Shown here in pieces: positions 8,936 to 19,900 of a DNA stretch of 64,000 bases (within the stretch, counting starts at the first letter, position 1; every line of letters begins with the position of its first letter). The translations under genes were made by a program, and so were the position numbers. Source of the stretch: Bacteroides ovatus (lineage in GTDB: Bacteria > Bacteroidota > Bacteroidia > Bacteroidales > Bacteroidaceae). The stretch is taken from positions 1,054,001 through 1,118,000 of the forward strand of contig NZ_CP012938.1 of NCBI RefSeq assembly GCF_001314995.1. The letters are read 5' to 3'. The notes under the pieces are model-generated. The model was not told the origin of the DNA. It searched no databases and was given only the letters and a program-made list of their open reading frames with translations.

Positions 8936-9784
8936 ATGGCAACAATCAGATTAGCTCTAATCCCAGCAAAGGTGTTAAGTGATGGATCTCACAAAATTTG
9001 TATAGCCATCCATCACAAAGAAGAAACAAAGTACATTGTCACTCGATTCAAAGTCGACAGTCTTTCACAATTCAAAAACGGGCAAGTAGTCAAACGTCCA
9101 GACGCAGCACTAATCAATACCAAACTACGTAATATACTCAATGAATACCAAGAGAAACTTGACAGCATCAAATGCATTCAGGGTTCCTTTGGGGTCAGCC
9201 CGAAAAAACTTCTATTTTTAATTATGACTGCACTGATAGTAGTTGGATGTAGTAAAAGTGATGAAGAAAAAAGTGACATTCAGGAAATTTGGCTAAATGG
9301 ATACAAAGCTCTTACTCCAGAGTCTGATTACGAAAATATTTCCACCACATTTTTATTATTTAAGGCTGACAACAATGAGGAATTTGATGTGAAAAAGCAA
9401 ACTTTTTCAGGGAATATACTTGATTATCAAAAAATACAAGATGAAACTTGGAATTTGCTGTCAAAATCAAAAATTAAAAAGAAAGATGGTAGCATAGTTG
9501 ATGCTACTTATTCTATATTTGCCTCGTCAATAAAGGAAACATATACTTCCGCTAAAGTAAAGATTGGTAAATATTTTATGGTAGCAATATATAGCGACTC
9601 TAAAACAGGATATCATTGGCTATATTCAAATAAATATGCTTGTCAATATGTTGACATACCATATCGATATAATCCATGGGACTATTCTGTGGTTTTCCCA
9701 TGTGATTTGCATAATTATGGAAAGATAGAATGGGTTTCATGGAATCAAACTCCTTATCCATATGAGTTTGAATTTTCAAAATAG
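8936..9784 (+). CDS. Chimeric ORF: integrase N-terminal arm fused to a lipoprotein
   Basis: From ATG 8936 the first 75-80 residues (MATIRLALIPAKVLSDGSHK and onwards, to about QEKLDSIK) look like the N-terminal arm-binding domain of Bacteroides tyrosine integrases. The core-binding and catalytic domains are missing. The frame runs straight into KKLLFLIMTALIVVGCSKS, a complete lipoprotein signal with lipobox VVGC, and then about 175 residues of an unrecognised, Tyr- and Lys-rich mature lipoprotein. No ATG, GTG or TTG stands before KKLLFLI, so the lipoprotein has lost its start; the internal Met would leave too short a signal. The frame extends up to a TTG at 8879 but the ATG is preferred. It is either a pseudogene or a protein now made from the integrase start. 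Confidence 0.7.
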   Translation: MATIRLALIPAKVLSDGSHKICIAIHHKEETKYIVTRFKVDSLSQFKNGQVVKRPDAALINTKLRNILNEYQEKLDSIKCIQGSFGVSPKKLLFLIMTALIVVGCSKSDEEKSDIQEIWLNGYKALTPESDYENISTTFLLFKADNNEEFDVKKQTFSGNILDYQKIQDETWNLLSKSKIKKKDGSIVDATYSIFASSIKETYTSAKVKIGKYFMVAIYSDSKTGYHWLYSNKYACQYVDIPYRYNPWDYSVVFPCDLHNYGKIEWVSWNQTPYPYEFEFSK

Positions 9785-9917
9785 GTCCATCTGCCGAAAA
9801 CATTTAAAATCAGCAATACTCATTTCAAATCGGACTCTCTATAAAATAGAGCAATTTCTCAAGCTCTGAAAATAAAATATAGATACCTCTAACACTTTAC
9901 TGTATCTGTTTCAAATT

Positions 9918-9963
9918 GCTAATAATAAAGCGATGAATTCAAATTCATCGCTTTATTATTAGC
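9918..9963. terminator. Bidirectional terminator, perfect 22-bp inverted repeat
   Basis: Positions 9918-9939 are perfectly complementary to 9942-9963 (core AAAGCGATGAATT and its reverse). It lies between the convergent lipoprotein ORF and the OmpA-like gene. Confidence 0.85.
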
Positions 9964-9983
9964 CCTAGATGGAAATATTTCCT

Positions 9984-10877
9984 TTACTCTTTTGTATTCT
10001 CATCCCCCATTATACCTGATGAAGAATTATCAGGAGCCTGATCTATCAAATCCATAAACTGATCCAGTTTAGGAGTTATAATAATCTCGGTCCGGCGGTT
10101 ACGAGCTTTTCCTTCTGCCGTATCATTACCGGCTACCGGATTAAATTCACCTCGACCGGCAGCAGTCAGGCGTTTGGGATTTATACCATAAATATTCTGT
10201 AATGCCTGAACAACAGATGAAGCACGCAACGCACTCAAATCCCAATTATTACGTATATTCGTACGAGATATCGGATCGGTATCTGTATTTCCTTCTACCA
10301 GAACATCATAATCTTTGTAGTCCTGAATGATTTTGGCTATTTTACTAAGCACAGCCTCTGCTTTATTGCTAATTTCATAACTTCCTGATTTATAAAGCAT
10401 GTTATCTGCTAAGGAAATATATACAACACCTTTCAATACCTTAATATCCAAGTCACGCATCTCTTCACGGGTAAGCGAACGGGTAAGTTTATTGACCATT
10501 ACGAGATTCAAAGAGTCTGATCTATTCTTTTCTTTAACCAAATGCTGGATGAAACGGTTTGAAGCATTGATCTCATCTATTAACTTACCCATATTCATAT
10601 TCCCTTGAGAGCTCTGTGTAAGACTCTTATTCAAGATGCTTTGCATATCGGACAAGCTCTTGCGTAACTCACTATTATTCCGCTGCGCTTCGGCAAGTCT
10701 CTCCTCAAGACTTGTTGAACGTGCCTGATTTTCTCTTAGCTGCAATTGACTTTCCTGATATTCTTTTTGCAACTTTGTATAATCAGTTTTTAAACCTTTA
10801 AATTGCTTCTGACTTACACAACTCGCCAATACTATACATCCTGTCAGTACTAACAACGGTCGAAAAAGATTCTTCAT
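9984..10877 (-). CDS. OmpA-family lipoprotein
   Basis: A 297-residue lipoprotein with a peptidoglycan-binding OmpA C-terminal domain. The signal peptide ends in the lipobox VLASC with C20. Residues about 25-90 are a heptad-rich coiled coil (LQKEYQESQLQLRENQ and onwards). The OmpA domain covers about 150-270 and carries the expected NTDTDPI, NNWDLSALRASSV and GRGEFNPVAGNDTAEGKARNRR signatures. An acidic Ser-rich tail follows. It probably links the outer membrane to the cell wall. It is monocistronic and ends at the shared terminator. Confidence 0.92.
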   Translation of the reverse strand: MKNLFRPLLVLTGCIVLASCVSQKQFKGLKTDYTKLQKEYQESQLQLRENQARSTSLEERLAEAQRNNSELRKSLSDMQSILNKSLTQSSQGNMNMGKLIDEINASNRFIQHLVKEKNRSDSLNLVMVNKLTRSLTREEMRDLDIKVLKGVVYISLADNMLYKSGSYEISNKAEAVLSKIAKIIQDYKDYDVLVEGNTDTDPISRTNIRNNWDLSALRASSVVQALQNIYGINPKRLTAAGRGEFNPVAGNDTAEGKARNRRTEIIITPKLDQFMDLIDQAPDNSSSGIMGDENTKE

Positions 10878-11088
10878 AACTCTATTATTTTAATTACTAA
10901 TTTTTTAAGTGACCAACTGCAGCCGTTTCCACAACAATTGCGTAAATCGGTTGGTTATGAACACATTTATCGAGATAAAGCTCGAACGACCTTATAACAT
11001 TTCAAAAGAACGAAAAGTTTAGTATGTAAATAAAATCTGTTTTTATCAGAGTTTGATCCATCCTGCCAAGTTATCCAACTTAATTTTA

Positions 11089-11096
11089 TAAATTTG
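11089..11096 (+). promoter_or_regulatory. -7 promoter element for the DUF2809 gene
   Basis: TAAATTTG matches TAnnTTTG and lies 22 bases before the GTG start at 11119. No -33 TTTG is clear. Confidence 0.4.
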
Positions 11097-11118
11097 CACC
11101 ATACTAAAACATTACTGC

Positions 11119-11517
11119 GTGAAAAACAAACGTTGGATTTATTTAGCAATTACTTCCGCAATTATAGTGTTAGGATTGGCTTCCCGAAAACATGGTGATA
11201 TATTGCCCGAATTTATCGCAGAGTATTCAGGCGATACGCTTTGGGCAGCCATGGTGTATTGTGGAATACGCTTTCTTTTCCCGTCATTATCTATACTCAA
11301 GACCATTGTTATTTCCTTATTATTTTCTTATTGTATAGAAATTAGCCAACTATACCAAGCAGACTGGGCAAATACTGTACGAAACACCACACTTGGAGCA
11401 TTAATCTTTGGACATGGTTTTCTATGGTCAGATATGATCTGTTATACTGTTGGAGTATCATTATCCGCTGTTATAGATTCAGGAAGGATTATTATCTCCC
11501 AAAAGAGAAACCCCTAG
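11119..11517 (+). CDS. DUF2809 family membrane protein
   Basis: A 132-residue inner-membrane protein with GTG start. Four hydrophobic segments are visible (about residues 7-22, 40-58, 60-75 and 100-118), with family-like pieces GLASRKHGDILPEF, YSGDTLWAAMVYCGIRFLFP and SQLYQADWANTVRNTTLGAL, as in DUF2809 (YjgA-like) proteins. The function is unknown. The short promoter-to-start distance and a downstream terminator suggest it is monocistronic. Confidence 0.8.
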   Translation: MKNKRWIYLAITSAIIVLGLASRKHGDILPEFIAEYSGDTLWAAMVYCGIRFLFPSLSILKTIVISLLFSYCIEISQLYQADWANTVRNTTLGALIFGHGFLWSDMICYTVGVSLSAVIDSGRIIISQKRNP

Positions 11518-11522
11518 AAAAA

Positions 11523-11553
11523 AGCACTGCAAACCTACTTTGTTTACAGTGCT
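11523..11553. terminator. Bidirectional terminator
   Basis: AGCACTG (11523-11529) pairs with CAGTGCT (11547-11553), extended by AAAC/GTTT inside, with A and T tracts outside. It separates the DUF2809 gene from the end of the polysaccharide utilisation locus. Confidence 0.75.
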
Positions 11554-11580
11554 CTTTCCGATTAGCATTTAAACTACCTA

Positions 11581-13629
11581 TCACAATCTACAATGAAAAC
11601 TATCGCTCAAAGGTAACTTCTTATTAGTGGAAACAACCTTTATTTCATTTTCACCAGGTTCTAGTTCCACATTTTTCCATTCCAGAATAGCATACGAATC
11701 CGGTATTGCTTTACCATAACTCTTACCGTTTACAAACAATTCGGCTCCTGACAGATTCGTGAAAGCAGTAATTGTTTGCAAATGTTGTGTACGTACTGTG
11801 TTACGTTTGCCTGTTAAATAAAGCATTGGTTCTTCCCTATTCCAGTTGGCCTTATAGAAGTAGAAAGCATCTTTACGAACTTTCCGGTCGAAGGTAACCA
11901 AACCTTTATCATTAATTCCGGGACGGTCTCCTTCAGTGCGATGTGCAGCGCCAAAATCAAACATATTCCAGACAAAGCTCCCCCATACATAAGGACGGGA
12001 AGAGATTGTTTTCCAGTTTTCAATGTGATAATACGTCTGCCAGTTTTCAGGATGCCACCAACTGGTTGGTACAGTTTTAACCAACGAATCTTGTTGATGG
12101 TAAATACTTGCACCGGCACCATATTCACTGATAGCAATACATATTTCCGGATGATCCTTATGCATTCGATCCAACCATTTCCCCAAATCAGCGGGAGTGC
12201 CACCATACCATCCATCATAACGGTTCCAAGCAATAGCATCCGTTATGAAATTCAAATCTCCCATTTGATTACTTGCGGAGGTCGTAGGCCGGGTAGTATC
12301 TTCCTGATGTGCCAGCACATTTAATTTTTTGATGTACTCAACCGGATTATCTCCCAACTCCGTCAACTCATTAAACAGCCCCCATACACAAATAGAAGGA
12401 TGATTATAATGTTGACGAATCAGTTCTTTGAGCTGCTCTTTTCCGTTGGCACGGAAAGCAGGTAAATCCACAAAACCTTTATCATTATATCCACCAGGAC
12501 CCACAAAAGGTATTTCAGCCCATACAATAATACCATTTTTATCCATCAGATCATAAAAATAAGTAGCCTGCGGATAATGCGCCAAACGAACAGCATTCAC
12601 TCCCATCTCCAACATCAATGCCACATCTTCCTCATGGTGTTGCGGGCGCAGCGCATTGCCCACCTCACTCCTATCCTGATGACGGCAAACGCCTTGAAGA
12701 GGCAAATGTTTTCCATTCAGGAAAAAACCTTTATCAGGGTCGATCCGGTAAAAACGAAGTCCCAACGGTTGTGTAACACGATCTACCATCTGACCATTCC
12801 GGAAAAGAGTCACTTCCGCCTGATAAAGGAAAGGATCCTGACGACCATTCCACAAATGAGGCTGATCGATTTCAAATGTAAGTTCCTGCTGCATTACTTC
12901 GTTTCCAGAAAGATTCACATTCTTTGTTCCTTCTTTCACCACCCTTTGACCATCTAACAGGCGTACGTTAAGCTCCACTTCCTGATTACCACTACTCCCG
13001 TTTGATAAATCAACAATAGCCCGTACCTTAGCATACCGATGGCTCACACTATCCTGTATCAGACGTACTCCGGGGGAAGCATAATCCAAAGGAGAAATAC
13101 ACGTCTCATCAGTAATCAACAAATGTACATCACGATAAATACCTCCGTAAAAATTAAAGTCACCGACCAGAGGCATAATATCCAACTGTTCACCATTATT
13201 CACCCGTACTAATATAGAGTTTTCTTTTCCATATTCCACCTTTCCTGTGATCTCAAAGATAAAAGCTCCATATCCCCCACGATGCTCACCTATATGACGA
13301 CGATTTATAAACACATCTGCAATGTTATTCACTCCTTCGAAACGAATAAAAAGACGTTTTCCTTTCCATTCGGGACGAATAAATAAATTCTTCTCATAAT
13401 TACCAATTCCCCGTTTATAGTCTATCTTACCGGACAAAGCATCCTGCGCATTCCAAGTATGAGGCAAATCAACTCTTACCCCTGTTCCCTTCTGTACCTG
13501 ATGCGAAAACCGGAAATTCCAATCATTATTTAGCAAGATATCCTGTCGCTGGGCAAACATCGACATTCCGTAAAGCATGAATAAAACAACCGATACCAAA
13601 CGGCTGGACTGTAATAAAACTGTTTTCAT
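11581..13629 (-). CDS. GH2 family glycosidase (beta-galactosidase-like), secreted
   Basis: A 682-residue GH2 enzyme with a signal peptide (residues 1-26, ending SMFA). Domain order is a jelly-roll sugar-binding domain (about 30-175), an Ig-like domain (180-290), a TIM barrel (295-585) and a C-terminal Ig-like domain. The acid/base is E421 in WGLFNELTE and the nucleophile E502 in AISEYGAGA. It is shorter than LacZ (about 1020 residues). Beta-galactosidase is the likeliest activity, but beta-glucuronidase or mannosidase cannot be excluded. It starts one base after the sulfatase stop, so the two are translationally coupled and probably remove sulfate and then sugar from the same glycan. Confidence 0.88.
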   Translation of the reverse strand: MKTVLLQSSRLVSVVLFMLYGMSMFAQRQDILLNNDWNFRFSHQVQKGTGVRVDLPHTWNAQDALSGKIDYKRGIGNYEKNLFIRPEWKGKRLFIRFEGVNNIADVFINRRHIGEHRGGYGAFIFEITGKVEYGKENSILVRVNNGEQLDIMPLVGDFNFYGGIYRDVHLLITDETCISPLDYASPGVRLIQDSVSHRYAKVRAIVDLSNGSSGNQEVELNVRLLDGQRVVKEGTKNVNLSGNEVMQQELTFEIDQPHLWNGRQDPFLYQAEVTLFRNGQMVDRVTQPLGLRFYRIDPDKGFFLNGKHLPLQGVCRHQDRSEVGNALRPQHHEEDVALMLEMGVNAVRLAHYPQATYFYDLMDKNGIIVWAEIPFVGPGGYNDKGFVDLPAFRANGKEQLKELIRQHYNHPSICVWGLFNELTELGDNPVEYIKKLNVLAHQEDTTRPTTSASNQMGDLNFITDAIAWNRYDGWYGGTPADLGKWLDRMHKDHPEICIAISEYGAGASIYHQQDSLVKTVPTSWWHPENWQTYYHIENWKTISSRPYVWGSFVWNMFDFGAAHRTEGDRPGINDKGLVTFDRKVRKDAFYFYKANWNREEPMLYLTGKRNTVRTQHLQTITAFTNLSGAELFVNGKSYGKAIPDSYAILEWKNVELEPGENEIKVVSTNKKLPLSDSFHCRL

Positions 13630-13630
13630 A

Positions 13631-15070
13631 TTATTTCTTTAATGATGACTTCTTTATTCTGATAAAAGAAGATAATGATTCAACCTTATTCTTATATTTT
13701 TTTTCATCGACCCGATTCTTGTTTTCCTTCCCGTCAATCCGATGGTCAAACAACATACTGGCTTTCTTCACGTCGCCTTTCATCCATTCCGCATAACTAT
13801 AACGCCGGTCAACGGCATTATCTCCTCCTTCCCACTGAATATAGACTTCACCTTTCGTCTTAGCTTTCAGATTCTTGAATACCCCGGCAAAGCTTTGCCC
13901 GCTTAACTGTTCAGCGGGAACAGGCAGTTTACAAAGTTCACATAAAGTCGGGTACAAATCAACAAATTCCACCATCGATTTTGTTTTTCCTTTTTTCATT
14001 CCCGGCACACGGACAATCAACGGTACATGAGTAGAAGTATTCATCAGATTATGTTTACCTATAAAATCATGTTCTCCCAGATTCCAGCCATGATCCCCCA
14101 ACAAAACCACAATTGTATTATCCGATAATCCCAGTTCATCCAATGCATCCAATACCTTGCCGATCTGCGCATCCACATAACTCAAACAAGCATAATATCC
14201 ATGTTTTACCTCCCGCTGGAAGTCAATATCACTCGTATCCGCAACCCGTGCATACGCATATATCTCGCTTGAATTACGAACCTGCTCCGGCAATCCTTCA
14301 GGTCGGAAACGATTGGTAGCCAAAGGTATTTCCTCCCGTTTATATAAATCCCAATATTTCTTTGGGGCATTGAACGGCAAATGAGGTTTCCAGAAACCAC
14401 AAGCCAAGAAGAAAGGTTTGCCAGCCTCCTTCATCCTTTTCAAGTCACGAATAGCTCGGTTTGCAAGTTTCCCATCATCATAGGCAGTATCAGGAACATC
14501 AGCAGATTCACAAAAAGGTCCCCTCATCGTTTTCGGATTAACCGTTTTTCCCGATTCCGAATTCATCCAAAGTTCCCATTTATTATATTCCGCCCAATAT
14601 ACATCATATCCATCCGGATGATTCCGGTAAGGAGGCTCACTCCACGAATCCGCATGATCGCTGATATGATGAAACACCTTGCCGTCCGAAATAGTATGAT
14701 AACCATTCCGGGTGAACCATCCCGAAATAGGTATTGCTTCGGGACAATCTTTGCTGGCATAGGCGGAAAAACTAATAAAGCGATCGGGGTAATGAGGATA
14801 TACACCCGTCAATAAACTAGCCCGGGATGCCCCACTCACAGGAATATTACAATACGCATTCTGAAACAAGACGCCACTTGCCGCCAAACGGTCCATATTA
14901 GGAGTTTTCACTACATCTACCCCGTAACACCCCAGTTCGGGGCGCATATCATCAGCCATTATAAAAAGCACATTCATTTGGGATGCATCCTGTTGTGCAC
15001 GTAGTATAGATGAGATGCAGCAAGCTGTTCCACAAAAAAACGCATATTTTATTGATATTCTATTTTTCAT
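13631..15070 (-). CDS. S1-family sulfatase, serine type, secreted
   Basis: A 479-residue formylglycine-dependent sulfatase with a signal peptide ending near LRAQ (residue 25). The maturation site is S79-G-A-S-R83, i.e. the serine type that needs the radical-SAM maturase anSME, as usual in Bacteroides. Metal-binding D40-D41 lies in FIMADDMRPELGCYG, and LLGDHGWNLGEHDF supplies the second metal cluster. The sequence resembles the iduronate-2-sulfatase-like branch, but substrate cannot be assigned from that. It lies between susD and the GH2 gene in a polysaccharide utilisation locus, which points to a sulfated host or algal glycan. The C-terminal 50 residues are Lys-rich and unusual. Confidence 0.92.
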   Translation of the reverse strand: MKNRISIKYAFFCGTACCISSILRAQQDASQMNVLFIMADDMRPELGCYGVDVVKTPNMDRLAASGVLFQNAYCNIPVSGASRASLLTGVYPHYPDRFISFSAYASKDCPEAIPISGWFTRNGYHTISDGKVFHHISDHADSWSEPPYRNHPDGYDVYWAEYNKWELWMNSESGKTVNPKTMRGPFCESADVPDTAYDDGKLANRAIRDLKRMKEAGKPFFLACGFWKPHLPFNAPKKYWDLYKREEIPLATNRFRPEGLPEQVRNSSEIYAYARVADTSDIDFQREVKHGYYACLSYVDAQIGKVLDALDELGLSDNTIVVLLGDHGWNLGEHDFIGKHNLMNTSTHVPLIVRVPGMKKGKTKSMVEFVDLYPTLCELCKLPVPAEQLSGQSFAGVFKNLKAKTKGEVYIQWEGGDNAVDRRYSYAEWMKGDVKKASMLFDHRIDGKENKNRVDEKKYKNKVESLSSFIRIKKSSLKK

Positions 15071-15087
15071 TTTCTACCTTAAATTTT

Positions 15088-15123
15088 CAAGACCTGCAAT
15101 ATACTAAAATATTACAGGTCTTG
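15088..15123 (-). promoter_or_regulatory. Intergenic hairpin between susD-like gene and sulfatase
   Basis: CAAGACCTG (15088-15096) pairs with CAGGTCTTG (15115-15123), with AATAT/ATATT inside. Read leftwards no T-run follows, so it looks like an RNA-stabilising or attenuating hairpin that would favour susC/susD over the enzymes, not a full terminator. Confidence 0.55.
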
Positions 15124-15143
15124 TGCATCATTTCAATTTAAAA

Positions 15144-16958
15144 TTACTTTGTCCATACCGGATTTTGTTCCAAATTCGTATTTAACGCCAATTGCTTCAA
15201 AGGCAACGGATACAGATAATAATGTTCCTGCCATCCAAGCGGGGTATCAAAGAAATAAACATATCCTTCATCAGCACCTGCACCACCCGTTACTTTCAAA
15301 TTCTTGGCCGAAGCCCCTGTCACATAGGCACCCAGCGGTTGTTTGTTAACATAGTCTCCTTTCTTCCACCTGCGCAAATCATCCAAACGGAAACCTTCGC
15401 CCATCAATTCAACTCGTCTCTCTCTACGCACTTCCCACAAAAGAGCAGGAACGGAAGGATCACGCTTCGGATCAAAAGCATCATTAATATCATTCACCAC
15501 CATTTTCGCCACATTAGCTCTTGCCCGAAGTTTGTTAATAGACTTATCCGCAGCAGCCTGGTCGAATTTGTTCAATTCGCACATCGCTTCGGCATAGTTT
15601 ACCATCACCTCACCTATACGGAACAGCGGGGCATCTGTTGTATTCACCCCATTCGCGTTGGTAGCTACAGTATGTGTATTATAATATTTCCATACCCAGA
15701 AGCCCATTTGGGAAGCGTTCCAGCCCTGTCCCCAGTTCATATTCTTAAAGTGAGGTTGTCCTTGCACGGTGAATCCTTTAAAGTTGGAAGACGGCAAACG
15801 ATGATAAGTTTCACCGGAAATCGTAGCCATTAAATCTATAAATTCCCTGTCCTGTGCATTATCCGTATATTTCCAATCAGCCGTACTGGGTCCGTTTTCT
15901 TTCTTCACCATATATGGAGGACAGATCGTCAAATACAACCGGTAATCACGATCACGGAATTGTCCATACATATTCTTATCACCCCCATAACGGCTAGTCG
16001 TCGTGCTAACCGGTCGTCCATCCGTACAAAGATAACTGTCTACCGCGTCTTTCGTTGCCTCAATATAAGATTCACCTGTACGCACCATACGGGTCAAACC
16101 ATGCATTAACTGTCCGGTTTCATAAGCCTTATACAAAAGAATACCTGTCACCCCATCCAGTGTTTCCGAATTAAACAACTCATCATATTTAGGATGCACA
16201 TTCGGATATTGCTTAATCACCTCTTCAGAAGCACGGGCACATTCTTCCAGATAAGTATCCACTCCCGACAAACCATGATATTTTCTCCAAGTTCCTTCAA
16301 ATAAAGCAAAACGGGAAATAAGAGCTTTCACCACATACATATTAATTGTATTTTTCCCATCCGCTTCGATATTACTGCCAATATGTGTTTCCGCATATTT
16401 CAAATTAGACAGAATATTGGAAGCCACCAAGTCACGACTATCACGTTTTCCATAAAGCTCGGGACTTTCCTCAGTCAAAGCATGCTCTACCCAAGGAATA
16501 TCACCAAATTTAGAAAGCATCTGAAAGTATTTATAAGAACGGAAGAAATATCCCACACTTCTCCAATGCTCCCTCTCGGTTTCACTCATTTCCGAATGAT
16601 CAATATTATCGAGCATCAGGTTAACACGACGGATATAATCATAATCCCAATCTTTAGACTCATCCGTAGCCTTTGCTTTGCGATATGCCCACTGACCTTC
16701 ATATCCATCCAATCCTTTTATCATGTTATCCGATTCAAAATCACCACGGAAAATTTCATCCGTTTGCCCTGTATCATACGTATATCCGAAGAACACGTTA
16801 TACAATCCCCATGTATACGTTTTAAAGTTGTCATAGGTAGTAAAGACCGATGCTTCTGTTTGCTGTCCTTTGGGATAAACCTCCAGAAATTCGTCATTTA
16901 GACAAGACGACATCAACAAACAAAGACTAACGCTTACACATAGTATATATTTATTCAT
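15144..16958 (-). CDS. SusD/RagB-like glycan-binding lipoprotein
   Basis: A 604-residue outer-membrane lipoprotein that captures glycan at the cell surface and caps the SusC channel. The signal peptide has a lipobox with C19 (LLMSSC). Family features are the N-terminal LEVYPKGQQTEASVF, SusD-type TPR helices with WRSVGYFFRSYKYFQML, the RIGEVMVNYAEAMCELN block, and the C-terminal LPLKQLALNTNLEQNPVW. It follows the susC-like gene by 28 bases. Tandem susC-susD is diagnostic of a polysaccharide utilisation locus. Confidence 0.95.
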   Translation of the reverse strand: MNKYILCVSVSLCLLMSSCLNDEFLEVYPKGQQTEASVFTTYDNFKTYTWGLYNVFFGYTYDTGQTDEIFRGDFESDNMIKGLDGYEGQWAYRKAKATDESKDWDYDYIRRVNLMLDNIDHSEMSETEREHWRSVGYFFRSYKYFQMLSKFGDIPWVEHALTEESPELYGKRDSRDLVASNILSNLKYAETHIGSNIEADGKNTINMYVVKALISRFALFEGTWRKYHGLSGVDTYLEECARASEEVIKQYPNVHPKYDELFNSETLDGVTGILLYKAYETGQLMHGLTRMVRTGESYIEATKDAVDSYLCTDGRPVSTTTSRYGGDKNMYGQFRDRDYRLYLTICPPYMVKKENGPSTADWKYTDNAQDREFIDLMATISGETYHRLPSSNFKGFTVQGQPHFKNMNWGQGWNASQMGFWVWKYYNTHTVATNANGVNTTDAPLFRIGEVMVNYAEAMCELNKFDQAAADKSINKLRARANVAKMVVNDINDAFDPKRDPSVPALLWEVRRERRVELMGEGFRLDDLRRWKKGDYVNKQPLGAYVTGASAKNLKVTGGAGADEGYVYFFDTPLGWQEHYYLYPLPLKQLALNTNLEQNPVWTK

Positions 16959-16986
16959 AATAATTACTCTTTAAATTGTGAAACAA

Positions 16987-19900
16987 TCAGAATGAAAGGT
17001 TTATACCGAACGAATACTGTCTCATATACGGATAGGTAAAACCACGTTGTCCTAAATCATCCGTGACAGAACGTTCCGGATCAAGTCCCTTCGGCAAGTG
17101 GTCGAACGTATAAAGATTCTCACCACTGAAGAACACAGCCAGATTATTAACTCCAATCTTACTCATCCACTTAGACGGGAAATTATAAGAAAGCGTTATA
17201 TTACGAATACTTAAGTACGATCCATCCTGTAGATAACGAGTCTGTACACGTGTATTGGCATCTGTATTTCCGGCCGCTTTCTCATAAATACGGGGGAAAT
17301 AACTATTCGTATTTTCCGGAGTCCAATAATTCAACTGTGAATCATAAACGGTAGTCCAAGCATCATAATGCGGATAAAACAGATCGTTCATCACCCACAA
17401 ATCTCGTTTACCAACTCCTTGCAGCAAGAATGACAGAGAAAAACCGTTCCAACTTGCACTACCATGAATACCATACTGATAACGCCGGGTATTATTACCA
17501 ATGATTTTACGGTCTCCCGGATCTTTCGTTGTACTGGTACCACTGTTGATAATATCATTACCATCCAAGTCCTTATATAATATATCTCCCGGATTCGGAT
17601 TATAACCTTCCACTTTAGCAATACCCGGTTTCAGTTTGCCATCTGCATCGAAATCATCCACTGTGTACAAACGATCGGTCACATACCCCCAAATTTCACC
17701 CAGTTCCATTCCTACGCGAAATGTTTCATTATCGTTCTTGTCCTTGCCAAACAGTCCTGTTTCGTTGTTGTATTTAGTAATCTTTGTTTTCGCATCGTAA
17801 AGATTAAAGCCTATGCTATATTTCACTTTTCCGATCTGATCGTTCCAGTCAACCGAGATTTCCCAACCTTTAGAACGAAGGTCAGCCGTGTTCTGTAAAG
17901 GGGCACTTGCACCTAATACACCCGGAAGTTCAGAGCCCGGAGCAAGCATACCCTTAGTATCTCTACGATACCAGTCGAACACCATATTCAATCTGTTATC
18001 CAATAGCCCAAGATCGAATCCGACATCAATTGTCGTTACTTTTTCCCAAGTAAAGCTATTGCTAACCAAAGCAGCTGGTTTCAAAGTAGTAACTTTAATA
18101 CCGGAAACAGTCCAATAAGCCTGTTCCGCATCCATACCGGGAATATATGCGTAAGGAGTGATGCTCTGATTTCCAATATTACCCCAAGAACCACGCAATT
18201 TCAAGTTCGAAAGAACAGAGTTCAAAGGTTTCATAAACGCTTCCTCGCTGATACGCCATCCGGCGGAAACCGAAGGGAAGAAACCGAAACGGCTATTCTT
18301 CGGGAATTTGGAAGAACCGTCATAACGTCCGTTCGTTTCAAGCAAATACTTGCCGGCAAACGAATAGTTAATGCGATAGAATAACCCTCTTACCGTATAA
18401 CGTTCAAATTTGTCTTTAGCAAAATAATCACCTGTCGACTGCGAAATAGACGGCAGATCTTCATTAATCATATTCATACGCGACATCTCAGCATAACGAT
18501 AATCACTACTCTCCTGATTGAAACCTCCCATCACCGTTACATCATGTTTGCCCCATGAGTTGTTATAGTTAGCATAGAAGTTCAATGCATTATAATCCGT
18601 AATACCATTGGAATATTCATACTTGGAATTGGCAGTGGAAACCTCTTTCACAAAGTTACCTCCATGTGCATAATAGAACTTCTTCTCAAATTTCGTTTTC
18701 TCGTTACTTAGATGATTGAATGTATACTCACCAATCAACTTCACATTCTTCAAAGGACTGATCGTAACCTTTCCGAAAATACGAAGATTATTCTTTTGAA
18801 TAGTTGTCGGATATGCCAGATCAATCAAGTTACGAGGAGTATTGATCGGTAATTCTTCGCCGTCAATATTCATTGTTCCAGTAGGGAAATAAGAAGGGAA
18901 TGCGACTGCTGCTCCCCATATACCATATCCTCCGGAAGTTTCCGGCAATGAAGAGTTCGAGTTCGTATATTTAATATCCAATTCCGGAGTAATCCATGAA
19001 AACACATCCGAGCGGAGATAAGAAGACACGTTGTAACGCTTGTACGTATCTTTATCCGAAGCCAGTACCCCATTTTCATTCACCATACCGAAGGAGAAAC
19101 GATAAGAAATATCTTTCGTACCGCCACCTACCGAGATATTATGAGTTTGCTGGAAACCAGTCTCCATCATATCATCGAAAAGATCAGTTTCTGCCAAGCT
19201 ATAACGCAGCCCGTCCACCATTGCATAACCATCCGGATATGCAGACGGATTAGCATTATATTCCTTCAAAAGTCCCAACCAGGTATCTACGTTCTGACCA
19301 CTTTGATAATTGATTGTCCCCATGTCCTTATAAGCCTGTACCGTTTGGAGCGGAGTAGCCTTATGAGGCATATTGGCAGGTCTGCTAAAAGAGAAGTTAT
19401 TTGAATAATTAATAGAGAGTTTAGTTGCATCCGAGCCTTTCTTTGTAGTAATCAAAATCACACCGAAAGCTGCCCGTGCTCCGTAAATAGCAGAAGATGC
19501 CGCATCCTTCAAAACAGTCACCGATTCAATATCGTTCGGATCGAGCATATTAATATCCATCTCCACGTTATCTACCAGCACCAGCGGTTTCCCATTCTTA
19601 TCCAAACTGTTGACACCACGAATGTTGAAACTCATTTCTTCACCGGGTCTTCCTGAATTACCTGTAATCTGCAAGCCGGGCATTGCCCCTTTCAAAGCGT
19701 CACTCACAGACACCACCGGACGGTCACCTAAAACATCATCCATCTTCACACTGCTCACCGCACCTGTCAGGTTCGCTTTCTTTTGTACGCCGTAACCAAC
19801 AACTACTACTTCGTCTATTAACCGAGTATCTTCTTTCAAAGTTACATTGAGAGGACGTTGATCTTTCACCACCACTTCCTGTGTGGCATAGCCGATATAC

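Noticed and set aside
8784..9990. A duplicated tRNA 3' end marking the far boundary of the decayed element
   Set aside because: I looked for a repeat of the TTCGAATCGCAGCGGAATC region downstream of the chimera and saw none by eye, so no attachment site is claimed.
10967..11149. A 60-codon minus-strand frame overlapping the DUF2809 start
   Set aside because: No family, no ribosome site; it overlaps the promoter and start of a better gene.
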